From contig JAUXOM010000036.1 in the NCBI GenBank assembly GCA_030682175.1, positions 1-64,000 on the forward strand: a stretch of 64,000 nucleotides of DNA, given 5' to 3'. This DNA comes from Rhodocyclaceae bacterium (lineage in GTDB: Bacteria > Pseudomonadota > Gammaproteobacteria > Burkholderiales > Rhodocyclaceae). Below are positions 15,027-21,626 of this stretch, piece by piece (within the stretch, counting starts at the first letter, position 1; every line of letters begins with the position of its first letter). The position numbers and the translations under genes were made by a program. The notes beneath the pieces were generated by a model. That model did no database searches and was not told the origin of the DNA. It saw only the letters and a list, made by a program, of their open reading frames with translations.

Positions 15027-15352
15027 AACAGCGCCCCGCTGTTAGGATCGAACACCGTACCGGCGTTGCGCACGATCGGGGCTTTAGGGCCTAGATTGCG
15101 GATGACGGTATAGCGGTAACTGCCGTTGCTGGTCAGCTTGCCGTCGTCCACCACTTCGATGCGCATCACCCCGGCGTCAACCAGCCTATTCAGGTACTTG
15201 CGCAAATTCGCCACCGGGTCTTTTTCCACGCCGTTACAGATCGTGGTTTGTATCTCGACCAGGGTCATGCTTTTGTTTTTTCGTAATACCCACCACGCCC
15301 GCGCGCGTAAGCCGCTGGTGCGTGTCCGGGGGGCTTTTTGTCCACTTCGCAT
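15023..15352 (-). CDS. Winged-helix phage protein
   Basis: The 109-residue protein has a basic N-terminus (RARAWWVLRKNKSMTLVEIQ) and a winged-helix-like core (NLRKYLNRLVDAGVMRIEVV, then NGSYRYTVIRNLGPKAPIV). This pattern is common in early regions of Mu-like phages, function unknown. An alternative start is the Met at 15268. The gap upstream to MuB (15353-15427) contains a dispersed GTGGGAGTGGCC hairpin. Confidence 0.6.
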   Translation of the reverse strand: MRSGQKAPRTRTSGLRARAWWVLRKNKSMTLVEIQTTICNGVEKDPVANLRKYLNRLVDAGVMRIEVVDDGKLTSNGSYRYTVIRNLGPKAPIVRNAGTVFDPNSGALL

Positions 15353-15427
15353 TATCTACTCCGTATTATTGTTTTTGGATCATGCTATATATAAGAGTCG
15401 TGGGAGTGGCCGCTCCCACCGCCGCCG

Positions 15428-16156
15428 CTATTTGCCCTTGCGCAATGACTTCATCGCATCCTGGCACAGCATCACCCCTTTCACATCCGCCGCCGTCAAA
15501 AACTTCGCCCCCTTGGCCTCGGCAATGTCCTCCAAAATGCGCCCGGCATTCGACAACAAGCGATAACGCCCGCGCGACTGCGCCAAGGCCTGCGCGGCCA
15601 CGCCTTCATCGACTTTCACCTCGCACAATTCCGCCAAATACAACTGGCAATCGGCCAAGGTCGCCGGTACAAACTCGACCAGGGCGCTGATCCGGGTGGC
15701 AATGTGCGCCAATTTATGTTCGCCAAAGCGATGCTTCTCGCTGCTGTGACAGACCAAAATCAACACGCTGCCCGCCTGTTCGCAGATCCGGCGCAAATAC
15801 TCAATACAGTCGGCTTTCTTCTCCAGCCCATGCTGCGCTTCATCCAGAATCACCGTCGGTTTGCGCTGGATAAAGGTATCGACAATGGCTTTATGCTGCA
15901 TGAACTTGGAGCCGCCCTGGCAACCCAATTCGTAGGCCAACAAGTCGCGCAGATAGGTCACATTCATGCCCGGCATCCCTTCTATATGGATGGCGTTGCG
16001 TTCCGCGCCGATGTTGTCGACACAGCGGCTTTTACCGGTACCGGGCTCACCTGCCAGCAGCAAAATCCGCGCTTCCGCTGACGCACGGGTTTCCACCGTT
16101 TGCAGCATGGCCATAAACAACATGTGATTACTGGTTTTAACGTAATGGTGTTTCAT
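15428..16156 (-). CDS. MuB-like transposition ATPase
   Basis: The 242-residue AAA+ ATPase selects target DNA, protects the phage's own DNA from self-insertion, and activates MuA. Walker A is GEPGTGKS (residues about 37-44) and Walker B is PTVILDEAQHG (about 100-110); a sensor-like LILVCHSSEKHRF follows. It lacks the N-terminal HTH of Mu B itself, like the shorter versions in many Mu-like prophages. The transposase gene is directly upstream, separated by a truncated palindromic repeat. Confidence 0.93.
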   Translation of the reverse strand: MKHHYVKTSNHMLFMAMLQTVETRASAEARILLLAGEPGTGKSRCVDNIGAERNAIHIEGMPGMNVTYLRDLLAYELGCQGGSKFMQHKAIVDTFIQRKPTVILDEAQHGLEKKADCIEYLRRICEQAGSVLILVCHSSEKHRFGEHKLAHIATRISALVEFVPATLADCQLYLAELCEVKVDEGVAAQALAQSRGRYRLLSNAGRILEDIAEAKGAKFLTAADVKGVMLCQDAMKSLRKGK

Positions 16157-16217
16157 TTATAATTCCTCTTGCTTAGTTAAAAAATCCATCTGGTTGCACC
16201 CAGATAGTGTTACTGCG

Positions 16218-16305
16218 TAGGGTGGGCAATGCTGTTTTGCCCACCTTTTCTTCTCGTTCCCAAGCTCCAGCTTGGGAATGCCTAGCCTCAAGCTCTGCTT
16301 GATGT
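16218..16305. repeat. Hairpin and truncated copy D of the palindromic repeat
   Basis: GGTGGGCAA/TTGCCCACC (16219-16243) forms a strong hairpin. It is followed by the left half only of the composite palindrome (from TCTCGTTCCCAAGC at 16253), which ends at the stop codon of the transposase. Confidence 0.8.
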
Positions 16306-18750
16306 TCACTCTTTGGCCTCTTTCAGTTTTTGCAGCATCATCACCGTGTCTTCATAACTCCCCATCGCCTCCTCATCCTTCTTGTTAAAATTCCCCGGCA
16401 ACACCGGCGCTTTTAACGCCACTTCCGGCTCCCTAAACGGCACCGGCACTTCCACCAACTCAGGCTCAGGCTCTCTGAAAATAACCGGTACCTGAGTTAA
16501 TACCTCGCCTTCGATAACTTGATTAGGCACTCTGGCCATTACCGCATCACGCTTTTTATCCAAGCGTTTCAACGCCGCAATCGCCCGTTTTTCCTCGTCC
16601 GCCTGCTGTGCAGTCACCGCGTGGTAACGCGTCGCCTCAACAAAGGTGGCCTCGCAAAGCGGCACCCCTTTCAAGTCCTTCACCCAGACCGTCTCGTAAT
16701 CGGACATGTCATAAGCGACAATCACCTCCTTGCCGTTCAAATGGCTTAATACCTCAGGGTTGCGGTAGCGCATCCCGCCCCAAGGCGACACCGTTTCCCG
16801 CCGCACCTTGACCTGCACATGCGGTCTGAAAGCGTCGATCAATTCCTGCTCGTCCAGCGCCACCGGCGTCCAGCCCAGACTGATATGCTCGTTCAGCGCT
16901 TCACGGGGCGTCTGGTAACGCCTTTTTCCGGTGGCAGGGCAAGTCACCTTCTTCAGCGAACTGTGCGGCCTGTCGTTAAATTCGTGACAAACTTTAATGA
17001 CCCAATCGAAAGCTTGCCGATAGGTGTCAAACACCAAGCCTTTACCGACCCGCTCAATCTCCCGCTTCTTTTGGTCGCGCAGTTCCGTATCGCCGCTGTT
17101 GATCGCCTTGACCATTTGCCCGGTCAGCTTGCGCACCCGTTTAAAGCTCAGGTCGTCCATACTGTTGCGGTTTTGATAGGTCGCCAGCTCCCGCGAGCGC
17201 TTATCCAGCCAGCTGGTATTAAAGTTTTCCGCAATACCGTTGGCTTGCGAGTTGCCGACTTCCTTGGGATGCACCCAGGTAAACCCCAGCCGCTCCTCAA
17301 AGGAATGCATCGCCTTGGTAAACCGGTCGGCACCCTTAACCACCTTGGTGCTATCGGTCTGCACCCGGGCTGGAACCCCCAGCTCGCGCACCGTGTTTTC
17401 CAGGGCGCAGGTGATGACCAAGGCGTTTTCGGTCAAGCCAATGCCGGGTTTTGGCACATAACGCGTCGCCACATCATGGAAATGCCACACTTCGTAGGTG
17501 ACGAATTCCCTAGTGACCGGGTGCGGCGCACTAAAATGCGTGTTCCAGCCGTCGGCATGAACCAGCGTTCCGGGCTCCAAGCCCTCGCTAGTGCGGTGTT
17601 GGTAAAACTTCCTTGAGCGCAGTTGCGACCCGCTATAGCGTCCTTCGAGCTGGTCTTTTTCGCTCAATTTTTCATGGAACCACACGCACATCGCGCTGTA
17701 ACCCGGCGCATCGTCGCCTAAGGCCTTGACCAGTTCGGCATGTATCCAGCGCTTTGAACTGCCTTGCGGGCGGCGCTTTAAGTCAACGGCCAACACATGC
17801 CAAGGCTTCAGCGTGAAATCCTTGGCCCGCTTCAGCGGCGCATAGTGGCCGCGTTCTTTAAAGTTGGCCTCCCATTTGCTATATGTACTCACGTTCAATA
17901 CGCAACCGTCGCGGCGCTTTTCCCAGGCATGTTCCAGCGACCAGCGCAAGGTCTTAGACAGACTGCCATCGGCATAGCTCTTGTTCAGCACCGCCAACGC
18001 GGCCCGCTTTGGCAAGCCAGTGGCGGTGACGTAATTGACGATGTGTTTTATGGCTTCATGGATGCGTATTTGCGTTTTATTTAAGGGAGGCAGATTAGAT
18101 TGGGGTTTAGCCAACGCTGTTTTTAAAACGGCCTTCGGATCGTGTCGTACAGGTACGCCGTCCAAAACTTGAGCGCCATCAGCCCCCAATCCGTCAGCGT
18201 CCAGGCTTCGTCCGCCGTCAGCGTCAGATAGCCCAAGCGCTCCAGCTCCCGTGTCCGCGCTATCTCCAGCAGTTTTTCCTCCTTGAGCCGGTAGGCAGGT
18301 ATTTCGGCCACTTTTAGGCTGTCCAGGTGGGGATACCACCCGTCGGCCATGTCCGCCAGATAGGGCGTGTCCTGTTTGATTCTTATCAGAATCAGCAGAT
18401 GATCCACGGTCAGCCAGCGCCGCATGTCCAATAGCCGCTGCTCCTCGTCTAGCGTCATCGGGTCGGGAAAGTCCAAATGTATTTTGTGTGGCATGGTGTG
18501 TGTCCTGTTGTTCATTAAGGGTTTGATCGACAGGGTCGTCGATCCGTTTGTTTAATAGCGCAAATTGCACGTCTTGCGGCAAGGTCTTCAGCGCATACAG
18601 GCGTTTTTTGTGGCGGCTATGTGTCGCTTGTTCGGTGTAAGGCCAGTTGCTCTTGTCGGCCTTGCGTTCAGCCGAGCGTTTCGATAAGCCCAGCGCGGCG
18701 GCAATCTCCTCCGTCGACGCCGGGCGGTTAATGTCGGTCGGCGGGCTCAT
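16306..18750 (-). CDS. MuA-like DDE transposase with an extended linker
   Basis: This is an 814-residue transposase, longer than the usual 650-700. Residues 10-60 form the MuA-type DNA-binding domain (STEEIAAALGLSKRSAERK). Residues 225-300 hold the second end-binding region (KTQIRIHEAIKHIVNYV). The RNase H-like catalytic core follows with D400 (LVHADGWN), D466 (VQTDSTK) and E508 (NGIAENFN). A beta-barrel and MuB-interacting tail complete it. Between residues about 86 and 209 is a low-complexity G/A/D/S-rich linker, exactly the stretch overlapped by another open frame. Start 18750 (MSPPTDINRP) is chosen by family and by its four-base overlap with the upstream stop. Confidence 0.93.
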   Translation of the reverse strand: MSPPTDINRPASTEEIAAALGLSKRSAERKADKSNWPYTEQATHSRHKKRLYALKTLPQDVQFALLNKRIDDPVDQTLNEQQDTHHATQNTFGLSRPDDARRGAAAIGHAALADRGSSADSDKNQTGHALSGGHGRRVVSPPGQPKSGRNTCLPAQGGKTAGDSADTGAGALGLSDADGGRSLDADGLGADGAQVLDGVPVRHDPKAVLKTALAKPQSNLPPLNKTQIRIHEAIKHIVNYVTATGLPKRAALAVLNKSYADGSLSKTLRWSLEHAWEKRRDGCVLNVSTYSKWEANFKERGHYAPLKRAKDFTLKPWHVLAVDLKRRPQGSSKRWIHAELVKALGDDAPGYSAMCVWFHEKLSEKDQLEGRYSGSQLRSRKFYQHRTSEGLEPGTLVHADGWNTHFSAPHPVTREFVTYEVWHFHDVATRYVPKPGIGLTENALVITCALENTVRELGVPARVQTDSTKVVKGADRFTKAMHSFEERLGFTWVHPKEVGNSQANGIAENFNTSWLDKRSRELATYQNRNSMDDLSFKRVRKLTGQMVKAINSGDTELRDQKKREIERVGKGLVFDTYRQAFDWVIKVCHEFNDRPHSSLKKVTCPATGKRRYQTPREALNEHISLGWTPVALDEQELIDAFRPHVQVKVRRETVSPWGGMRYRNPEVLSHLNGKEVIVAYDMSDYETVWVKDLKGVPLCEATFVEATRYHAVTAQQADEEKRAIAALKRLDKKRDAVMARVPNQVIEGEVLTQVPVIFREPEPELVEVPVPFREPEVALKAPVLPGNFNKKDEEAMGSYEDTVMMLQKLKEAKE
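18123..18494 (-). CDS. Protein-like gene nested in the MuA linker, other frame
   Basis: This 123-residue frame lies wholly inside the MuA gene, on the same strand. An AGGA lies eight bases before the ATG at 18494. The product looks like a real folded protein: MPHKIHLDFPDPMTLDEEQR, MRRWLTVDHLLILIRIKQD, LEIARTRELERLGYLTLTAD, then WTLTDWGLMALKFW. The second half resembles a winged helix. In contrast, the MuA frame over the same bases is low-complexity, as a shadow frame would be. No family was recognised. Either it is an overprinted gene or a gene captured in frame within the transposase. Confidence 0.55.
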   Translation of the reverse strand: MPHKIHLDFPDPMTLDEEQRLLDMRRWLTVDHLLILIRIKQDTPYLADMADGWYPHLDSLKVAEIPAYRLKEEKLLEIARTRELERLGYLTLTADEAWTLTDWGLMALKFWTAYLYDTIRRPF

Positions 18751-18938
18751 TTTGGCAGCGCCCAATCGCGCAGAAAGGCATCCACCCGCCGCGATAACGC
18801 TGAGCCCTCGCCGCTGCCCTCGAACTGCCCCATGGCAAAGGCATAGCTGCTGCAATCGCGCAGCAACGCCCCGGCCTCCGCCATCTTTTCTTCGGCGGCC
18901 AGCATCCGCCGGTATTGCTCATCACTCATCGTATACAT
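18747..18938 (-). CDS. Small helical phage protein upstream of MuA
   Basis: The 63-residue protein (MYTMSDEQYRRMLAAEEKMA at the start) is charged and helical. It ends SALSRRVDAFLRDWALPK, and its stop overlaps the MuA ATG by four bases, so translation is probably coupled. Met4 (18929) is an alternative start. No family was recognised. Confidence 0.6.
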   Translation of the reverse strand: MYTMSDEQYRRMLAAEEKMAEAGALLRDCSSYAFAMGQFEGSGEGSALSRRVDAFLRDWALPK

Positions 18939-18985
18939 AACTTTCTCCTACTGTGGGAGCGGCCACCCGGCCGCGATTAAACGCG

Positions 18986-19144
18986 CTAAAGATGCGCTTC
19001 ATAGCCGCTTTCGCACCGGATTGCATACACCGCCCAGCCCTCGGCAATTTTTTCCGCCGCCGTTCTCAGTGCATGTCCCATGTCCCAAGCGTCAATGTCC
19101 AGTGCGCATTGGCCGCCTTGCAACAACAATGCATATCGATTCAT
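18986..19144 (-). CDS. Hypothetical 52-residue phage protein
   Basis: This short gene has a good ribosome-binding site (GGAGACGAGG before the ATG at 19144). The product starts MNRYALLLQGGQCALDIDAW and ends YAIRCESGYEAHL. A dispersed GGGAGCGGCC repeat separates it from the next gene. It resembles small DUF-type proteins of phage early operons, but no family was recognised. Confidence 0.6.
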   Translation of the reverse strand: MNRYALLLQGGQCALDIDAWDMGHALRTAAEKIAEGWAVYAIRCESGYEAHL

Positions 19145-19153
19145 CCTCGTCTC

Positions 19154-19309
19154 CTATTCAACCTGAACCAAGAACTCAACATCACAGTCCTCGCAAACCG
19201 CAACCGCTTTAGCAAAATAAAGCGAACTCGTCTCAAACTCCCAGCCCCCGATCAGTACCGACCGATCACACTTAGGACACGGTGCCTCAACATCAGGAAA
19301 GGGCGTCAT
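19154..19309 (-). CDS. Small zinc-ribbon-like phage protein
   Basis: This 51-residue protein has two cysteine pairs, CPKC (residues 11-14) and CEDC (39-42), 24 residues apart, typical of a zinc ribbon. It starts MTPFPDVEAP and ends VEFLVQVE. It sits nine bases before the next gene's ATG, whose ribosome-binding site overlaps its stop. Small zinc ribbons often bind nucleic acid or partner proteins, but no specific role is visible. Confidence 0.6.
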   Translation of the reverse strand: MTPFPDVEAPCPKCDRSVLIGGWEFETSSLYFAKAVAVCEDCDVEFLVQVE

Positions 19310-19317
19310 GACCGTTT

Positions 19318-19695
19318 TCACACCTCACCCCCTTCCGCCTTGGCTTGAGCTTTTGCCATTCTGTCTCGTTCCCAAGCGCCAGCTTGGGAATGCCTACTCT
19401 CAAGCTGCGTTTGACACTGCGCCGCTGCCTCAATGATCCACTCAACAAGCGCGTCACCCAGCTCAGTCATCTCCCAGGACTCCGTATCGTCCGGCACCAA
19501 CCGTCGTATCATCGATAATTGCTCTAACTGCCTAATTAACATTAGTTTTTTCAGTTCGATAGGATGACTATTGACTGTACCGTTTTCCACAGCGTCCAAT
19601 TTCGGCAACCGATGACCCGGATGGGTAGCCGCATTCATCAGTACGGTCAGCTGGTAAACTGTTACCTCAAGCTCTACTCTCTCTCCTGGACTCAT
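19318..19695 (-). CDS. Hypothetical protein with repeat-encoded C-terminus
   Basis: The 125-residue protein has a helical N-terminal 95 residues (MSPGERVELEVTVYQLTVLM onward, with LVPDDTESWEMTELGDALVE). Its last 25 residues include SRHSQAGAWERD, the translation of the composite palindromic repeat (copy E). The repeat thus replaced or extended the original C-terminus in frame. The final MAKAQAKAEGGE resembles the end of the Ner-like protein nearby. No family was recognised. Confidence 0.6.
   Translation of the reverse strand: MSPGERVELEVTVYQLTVLMNAATHPGHRLPKLDAVENGTVNSHPIELKKLMLIRQLEQLSMIRRLVPDDTESWEMTELGDALVEWIIEAAAQCQTQLESRHSQAGAWERDRMAKAQAKAEGGEV
19363..19403. repeat. Partial palindromic repeat, copy E, within a gene
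   Basis: TCTCGTTCCCAAGCGCCAGC and the start of the next arm are present; the rest of the unit is missing. It lies in frame in the 19318-19695 gene. Confidence 0.75.
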
Positions 19696-19847
19696 GATTT
19701 ACCTCCAGTACCGAATACAGCAGATATAAACCCAGTCTCTGTATCGATCAGCACGCTGAAATCAGGACACATATAAGTGACGTCACCTGCTTCTGAAACA
19801 CTACGAACTTTAAAATCAAGCTCATAAACATCCGCCTCCGTGCTCAT
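19692..19847 (-). CDS. Hypothetical 51-residue phage protein
   Basis: This short acidic protein starts MSTEADVYELDFKVRSVSEA, contains YMCPDFSVLIDTETGF, and overlaps both neighbours by four bases (ATGA at each end). The overlaps make it very likely part of the early operon. No family was recognised. Confidence 0.6.
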   Translation of the reverse strand: MSTEADVYELDFKVRSVSEAGDVTYMCPDFSVLIDTETGFISAVFGTGGKS

Positions 19848-20185
19848 GGCTGCTCTCCATTTGCCTTAGCTTGAGCTTTCGCCATTCTTCGGCTAGACTC
19901 TATCGCTCTAAAGCCTTGCAGTTTGCGGCTGCCGTCTTCGTTATAGCGGCTCGGCCAGATCACTTTAGGATGGACGCCGATAGCGTCAGCAATACGCTTC
20001 TCGGCAATAGGAAAACTGGAGGTCAACGCTTTCGACAGTGTTGCGCCGCCTTTTAAACCATGCTCTTCGGCCAGTGCCGCGAGCGTGTAACCGGCTTTAG
20101 CCAGCGCCGCCTTAACGTCGGCGGGGTGCCAGTCCTGCGCGGGTTCCACGTCTTGACTGGCTTTTTTTGTGCTTAGGTCATTCAT
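19844..20185 (-). CDS. Ner/Nlp-family DNA-binding protein
   Basis: This 113-residue protein contains the Ner/Nlp HTH domain: DWHPADVKAALAKAGYTLAA, LKGGATLSKALTSSFPIAEK and ADAIGVHPKVIWPSRY. In Mu, Ner represses early and repressor transcription to allow lytic growth. Start 20185 is preferred, with AAGGA nine bases upstream. It is the first gene of the - strand early operon, divergent from the repressor, and its C-terminal MAKAQAKANGE resembles that of the protein at 19318. Confidence 0.92.
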   Translation of the reverse strand: MNDLSTKKASQDVEPAQDWHPADVKAALAKAGYTLAALAEEHGLKGGATLSKALTSSFPIAEKRIADAIGVHPKVIWPSRYNEDGSRKLQGFRAIESSRRMAKAQAKANGEQP

Positions 20186-20220
20186 AGTCTTTTCCTTCAT
20201 CAAGTTAAATAACGAGTGAT

Positions 20221-20418
20221 TATTAGACTCCTAATTAGGAGTTCAGTCAAACAAAAAGAATCCTAATCAGGATTTATTTTATTTTTGTCGCAACAGAGTC
20301 GGGAGAACAAACCAATGATTTTTAATTTTATTTATTATTATCAAATGCTTACTGTTGCGACAGTGTCGCAACAGAAAAAAGTGAGTGTGTCGCAACAGAC
20401 CGCATTGGTTGCGACATG
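20221..20418. promoter_or_regulatory. Divergent operator region with two palindrome families
   Basis: Between ner and the repressor are two kinds of site. The first is ACTCCTAATTAGGAGT (20227-20242) and the related AATCCTAATCAGGATT (20259-20274), close to ner. The second is TGTCGCAACA, found at 20286-20295, in the 21-base palindrome 20353-20373, at 20388-20397 and inverted at 20409-20416, where it overlaps the repressor ATG. This suggests Ner and repressor bind different sets of sites and that the repressor autoregulates. Confidence 0.75.
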
Positions 20419-20886
20419 ACTATCGGGGGCAGATTAAAACAATGGAGGGAATATAAGAAGCTTAAACAAGATGAAGCAAGCTCCTTATTAGGAATCCCGT
20501 TTAGCACGATTCAAAAGTATGAGATGGATATTAGCAAGCCAGGCGCTGACGCTATCATTCGCTTAATCAATGCTGGCATCAATGCTACATGGCTATTGAC
20601 CGGGCAAGGCCCGATGTTGGTGGCGGACACCGTCAGCCAGCCCAACGCGCCCATCGGCGACTTGGTGGAGCCGCTGGTGGTCATCGACTACCAGCGCCTC
20701 AAGCTCGCCATCGAAACCATAGAAGAAGCGCTAAGCAAGCATCGGAGCCGCCTACAGCCCGACCAAAAGGCCAAAGCCATCGGCTTGATGTATCAAATGT
20801 ACGAGGAGGAAGATAAAAAAAGGGCGAAAGCCGGACAAGACCGCGCGTCAACCATACTCAACGAGCTAGTCAAATCAATGACCTAA
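20416..20886 (+). CDS. Phage repressor, Cro/CI-type HTH
   Basis: The 156-residue protein has an N-terminal HTH: GGRLKQWREYKKLKQDEASS, then LGIPFSTIQKYEMDISKPGA and INATWLLTGQGPML. The C-terminal part is helical (LEIETIEEALSKHRSRL-like region near residues 105-120) and lacks a recognisable LexA-type peptidase, so it is probably not a self-cleaving repressor. It is on the + strand, divergent from ner, as the c gene in Mu-like phages. Its start codon overlaps an operator half-site. Confidence 0.85.
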   Translation: MTIGGRLKQWREYKKLKQDEASSLLGIPFSTIQKYEMDISKPGADAIIRLINAGINATWLLTGQGPMLVADTVSQPNAPIGDLVEPLVVIDYQRLKLAIETIEEALSKHRSRLQPDQKAKAIGLMYQMYEEEDKKRAKAGQDRASTILNELVKSMT

Positions 20887-20900
20887 AAAAGGAAAGCAAT

Positions 20901-21083
20901 ATGCTAAAAGAAGAACTGGAAGCCATCATGCAGCAACGGCAGACGACAGAAACGCAAAACACCATCACCAACACCTACAATGTATCGATAACCGACAACA
21001 GTAGGCAAAATTATGGCGACAGTTATACTATATATATAGGCGAGAAACGAAACGCAGAAAAAAACCAAGAAAGGAGCCGTTAA
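20901..21083 (+). CDS. Small hypothetical protein after the repressor
   Basis: This 60-residue protein starts MLKEELEAIMQQRQTTETQN and ends in a charged tail. GGAAAGC lies five bases before the ATG. It follows the repressor by 14 bases on the same strand and so is probably cotranscribed in the lysogen. The middle (TITNTYNVSITDNSRQNYGD) is polar and beta-prone. No family was recognised; a lysogeny-expressed accessory role is possible. Confidence 0.5.
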   Translation: MLKEELEAIMQQRQTTETQNTITNTYNVSITDNSRQNYGDSYTIYIGEKRNAEKNQERSR

Positions 21084-21300
21084 ATCCGGCCAAAGCAAGA
21101 AAACCAATAACGCAGACACCGCCAAATATCGCGCAAAAAAAACAAAAAACCGAAAAAATCACGCCAAATATCGCGCAAAACCAAAAACAGCCAAAAAACC
21201 CTAGAACCCGTGTCCCGTCTAGGCTCCAGTCATCCCCGCTAGTCCCATCACCTTGTCCAAATATCGCAGGTCTTCACACAATATCGCAGGTCTTCACACA
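21084..21300. other. Prophage c-end with candidate transposase-binding repeats
   Basis: There is no gene in this stretch. CGCCAAATATCGCGCAAAA occurs twice (about 21120-21138 and 21162-21180), and a 20-base unit, ATATCGCAGGTCTTCACACA, is repeated in tandem at 21261-21280 and 21281-21300. All share AATATCGC, so they resemble a set of MuA sites at the phage end. Reading inward on the - strand the end would start TGTGTGAAG, in line with the TG ends of Mu-like phages. Confidence 0.55.
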
Positions 21301-21361
21301 AGCGTTGCGGTTGTTTTTTTAGAAATGGGACAGGAATGGGAAAAATTTTATTTCAGATAAT

Positions 21362-21392
21362 AAAAAAGGCCTTCAATTTCTTGTAAGGCCTT
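21362..21392 (-). terminator. Rho-independent terminator after tRNA-Lys
   Basis: Inverted AAGGCCTT copies (21366-21373 and 21385-21392) form a stem with an 11-base loop, followed on the - strand by a run of T. Confidence 0.85.
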
Positions 21393-21400
21393 GATTTTAT

Positions 21401-21476
21401 TGGTGGGGCGTTAGGGATTCGAACCCTAGACCTATGGATTAAGAGTCCACTGCTCTACCAACTGAGCTAACACCCC
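21401..21476 (-). tRNA. tRNA-Lys (anticodon CTT)
   Basis: The gene is 76 bases including encoded CCA. The acceptor GGGGTGT pairs with ACGCCCC (one G-T pair). The anticodon loop is CTCTTAA, giving CTT, which reads AAG lysine codons. The T loop is TTCGAAT. It has its own promoter at 21492-21519 and a terminator at 21362-21392. Confidence 0.95.
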
Positions 21477-21491
21477 CATGTAGGACGGGTA

Positions 21492-21519
21492 ATTCTAAAG
21501 GTTTTCTTAACTAAATCAA
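21492..21519 (-). promoter_or_regulatory. Sigma-70-type promoter for tRNA-Lys
   Basis: TTGATT, a 16-base spacer and TAGAAT lie on the - strand 16 bases upstream of the tRNA 5' end. Confidence 0.7.
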
Positions 21520-21626
21520 GAAATAAAATCCCTTGAATTCACCATGAAAGCACGAGAAAAACAATTATACGTCGCATACTTCGTGCCCTCATGGGAAACA
21601 GGGTCTATTTATTGCCTTAATTGACC

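Larger units (their letters stand above)
1..21300 (-). mobile_element. Mu-like prophage, partial (tail genes beyond left edge)
   Basis: The gene order matches transposable phages of the Mu group: repressor, divergent Ner, MuA, MuB, GemA (gp16), Mor, lysozyme, gp25/26/27-like proteins, terminase, DUF935 portal, gpF and gpG. Apart from the repressor and the small gene after it, everything is on the - strand, so the phage c-end lies near 21,300 and the tail genes run off the left edge. The right boundary is inferred from two tandem 20-base repeats ending in CA at 21300, just before tRNA-Lys. All recognisable reading frames are intact, but palindromic host-type repeats sit between and inside some genes. 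Whether it can still be mobilised cannot be judged without the other end. Confidence 0.9.

Noticed and set aside
21261-21300. Tandem 20-base repeats as a CRISPR array
   Set aside because: There are only two direct copies with no spacers and no cas genes; the phage-end explanation fits better.
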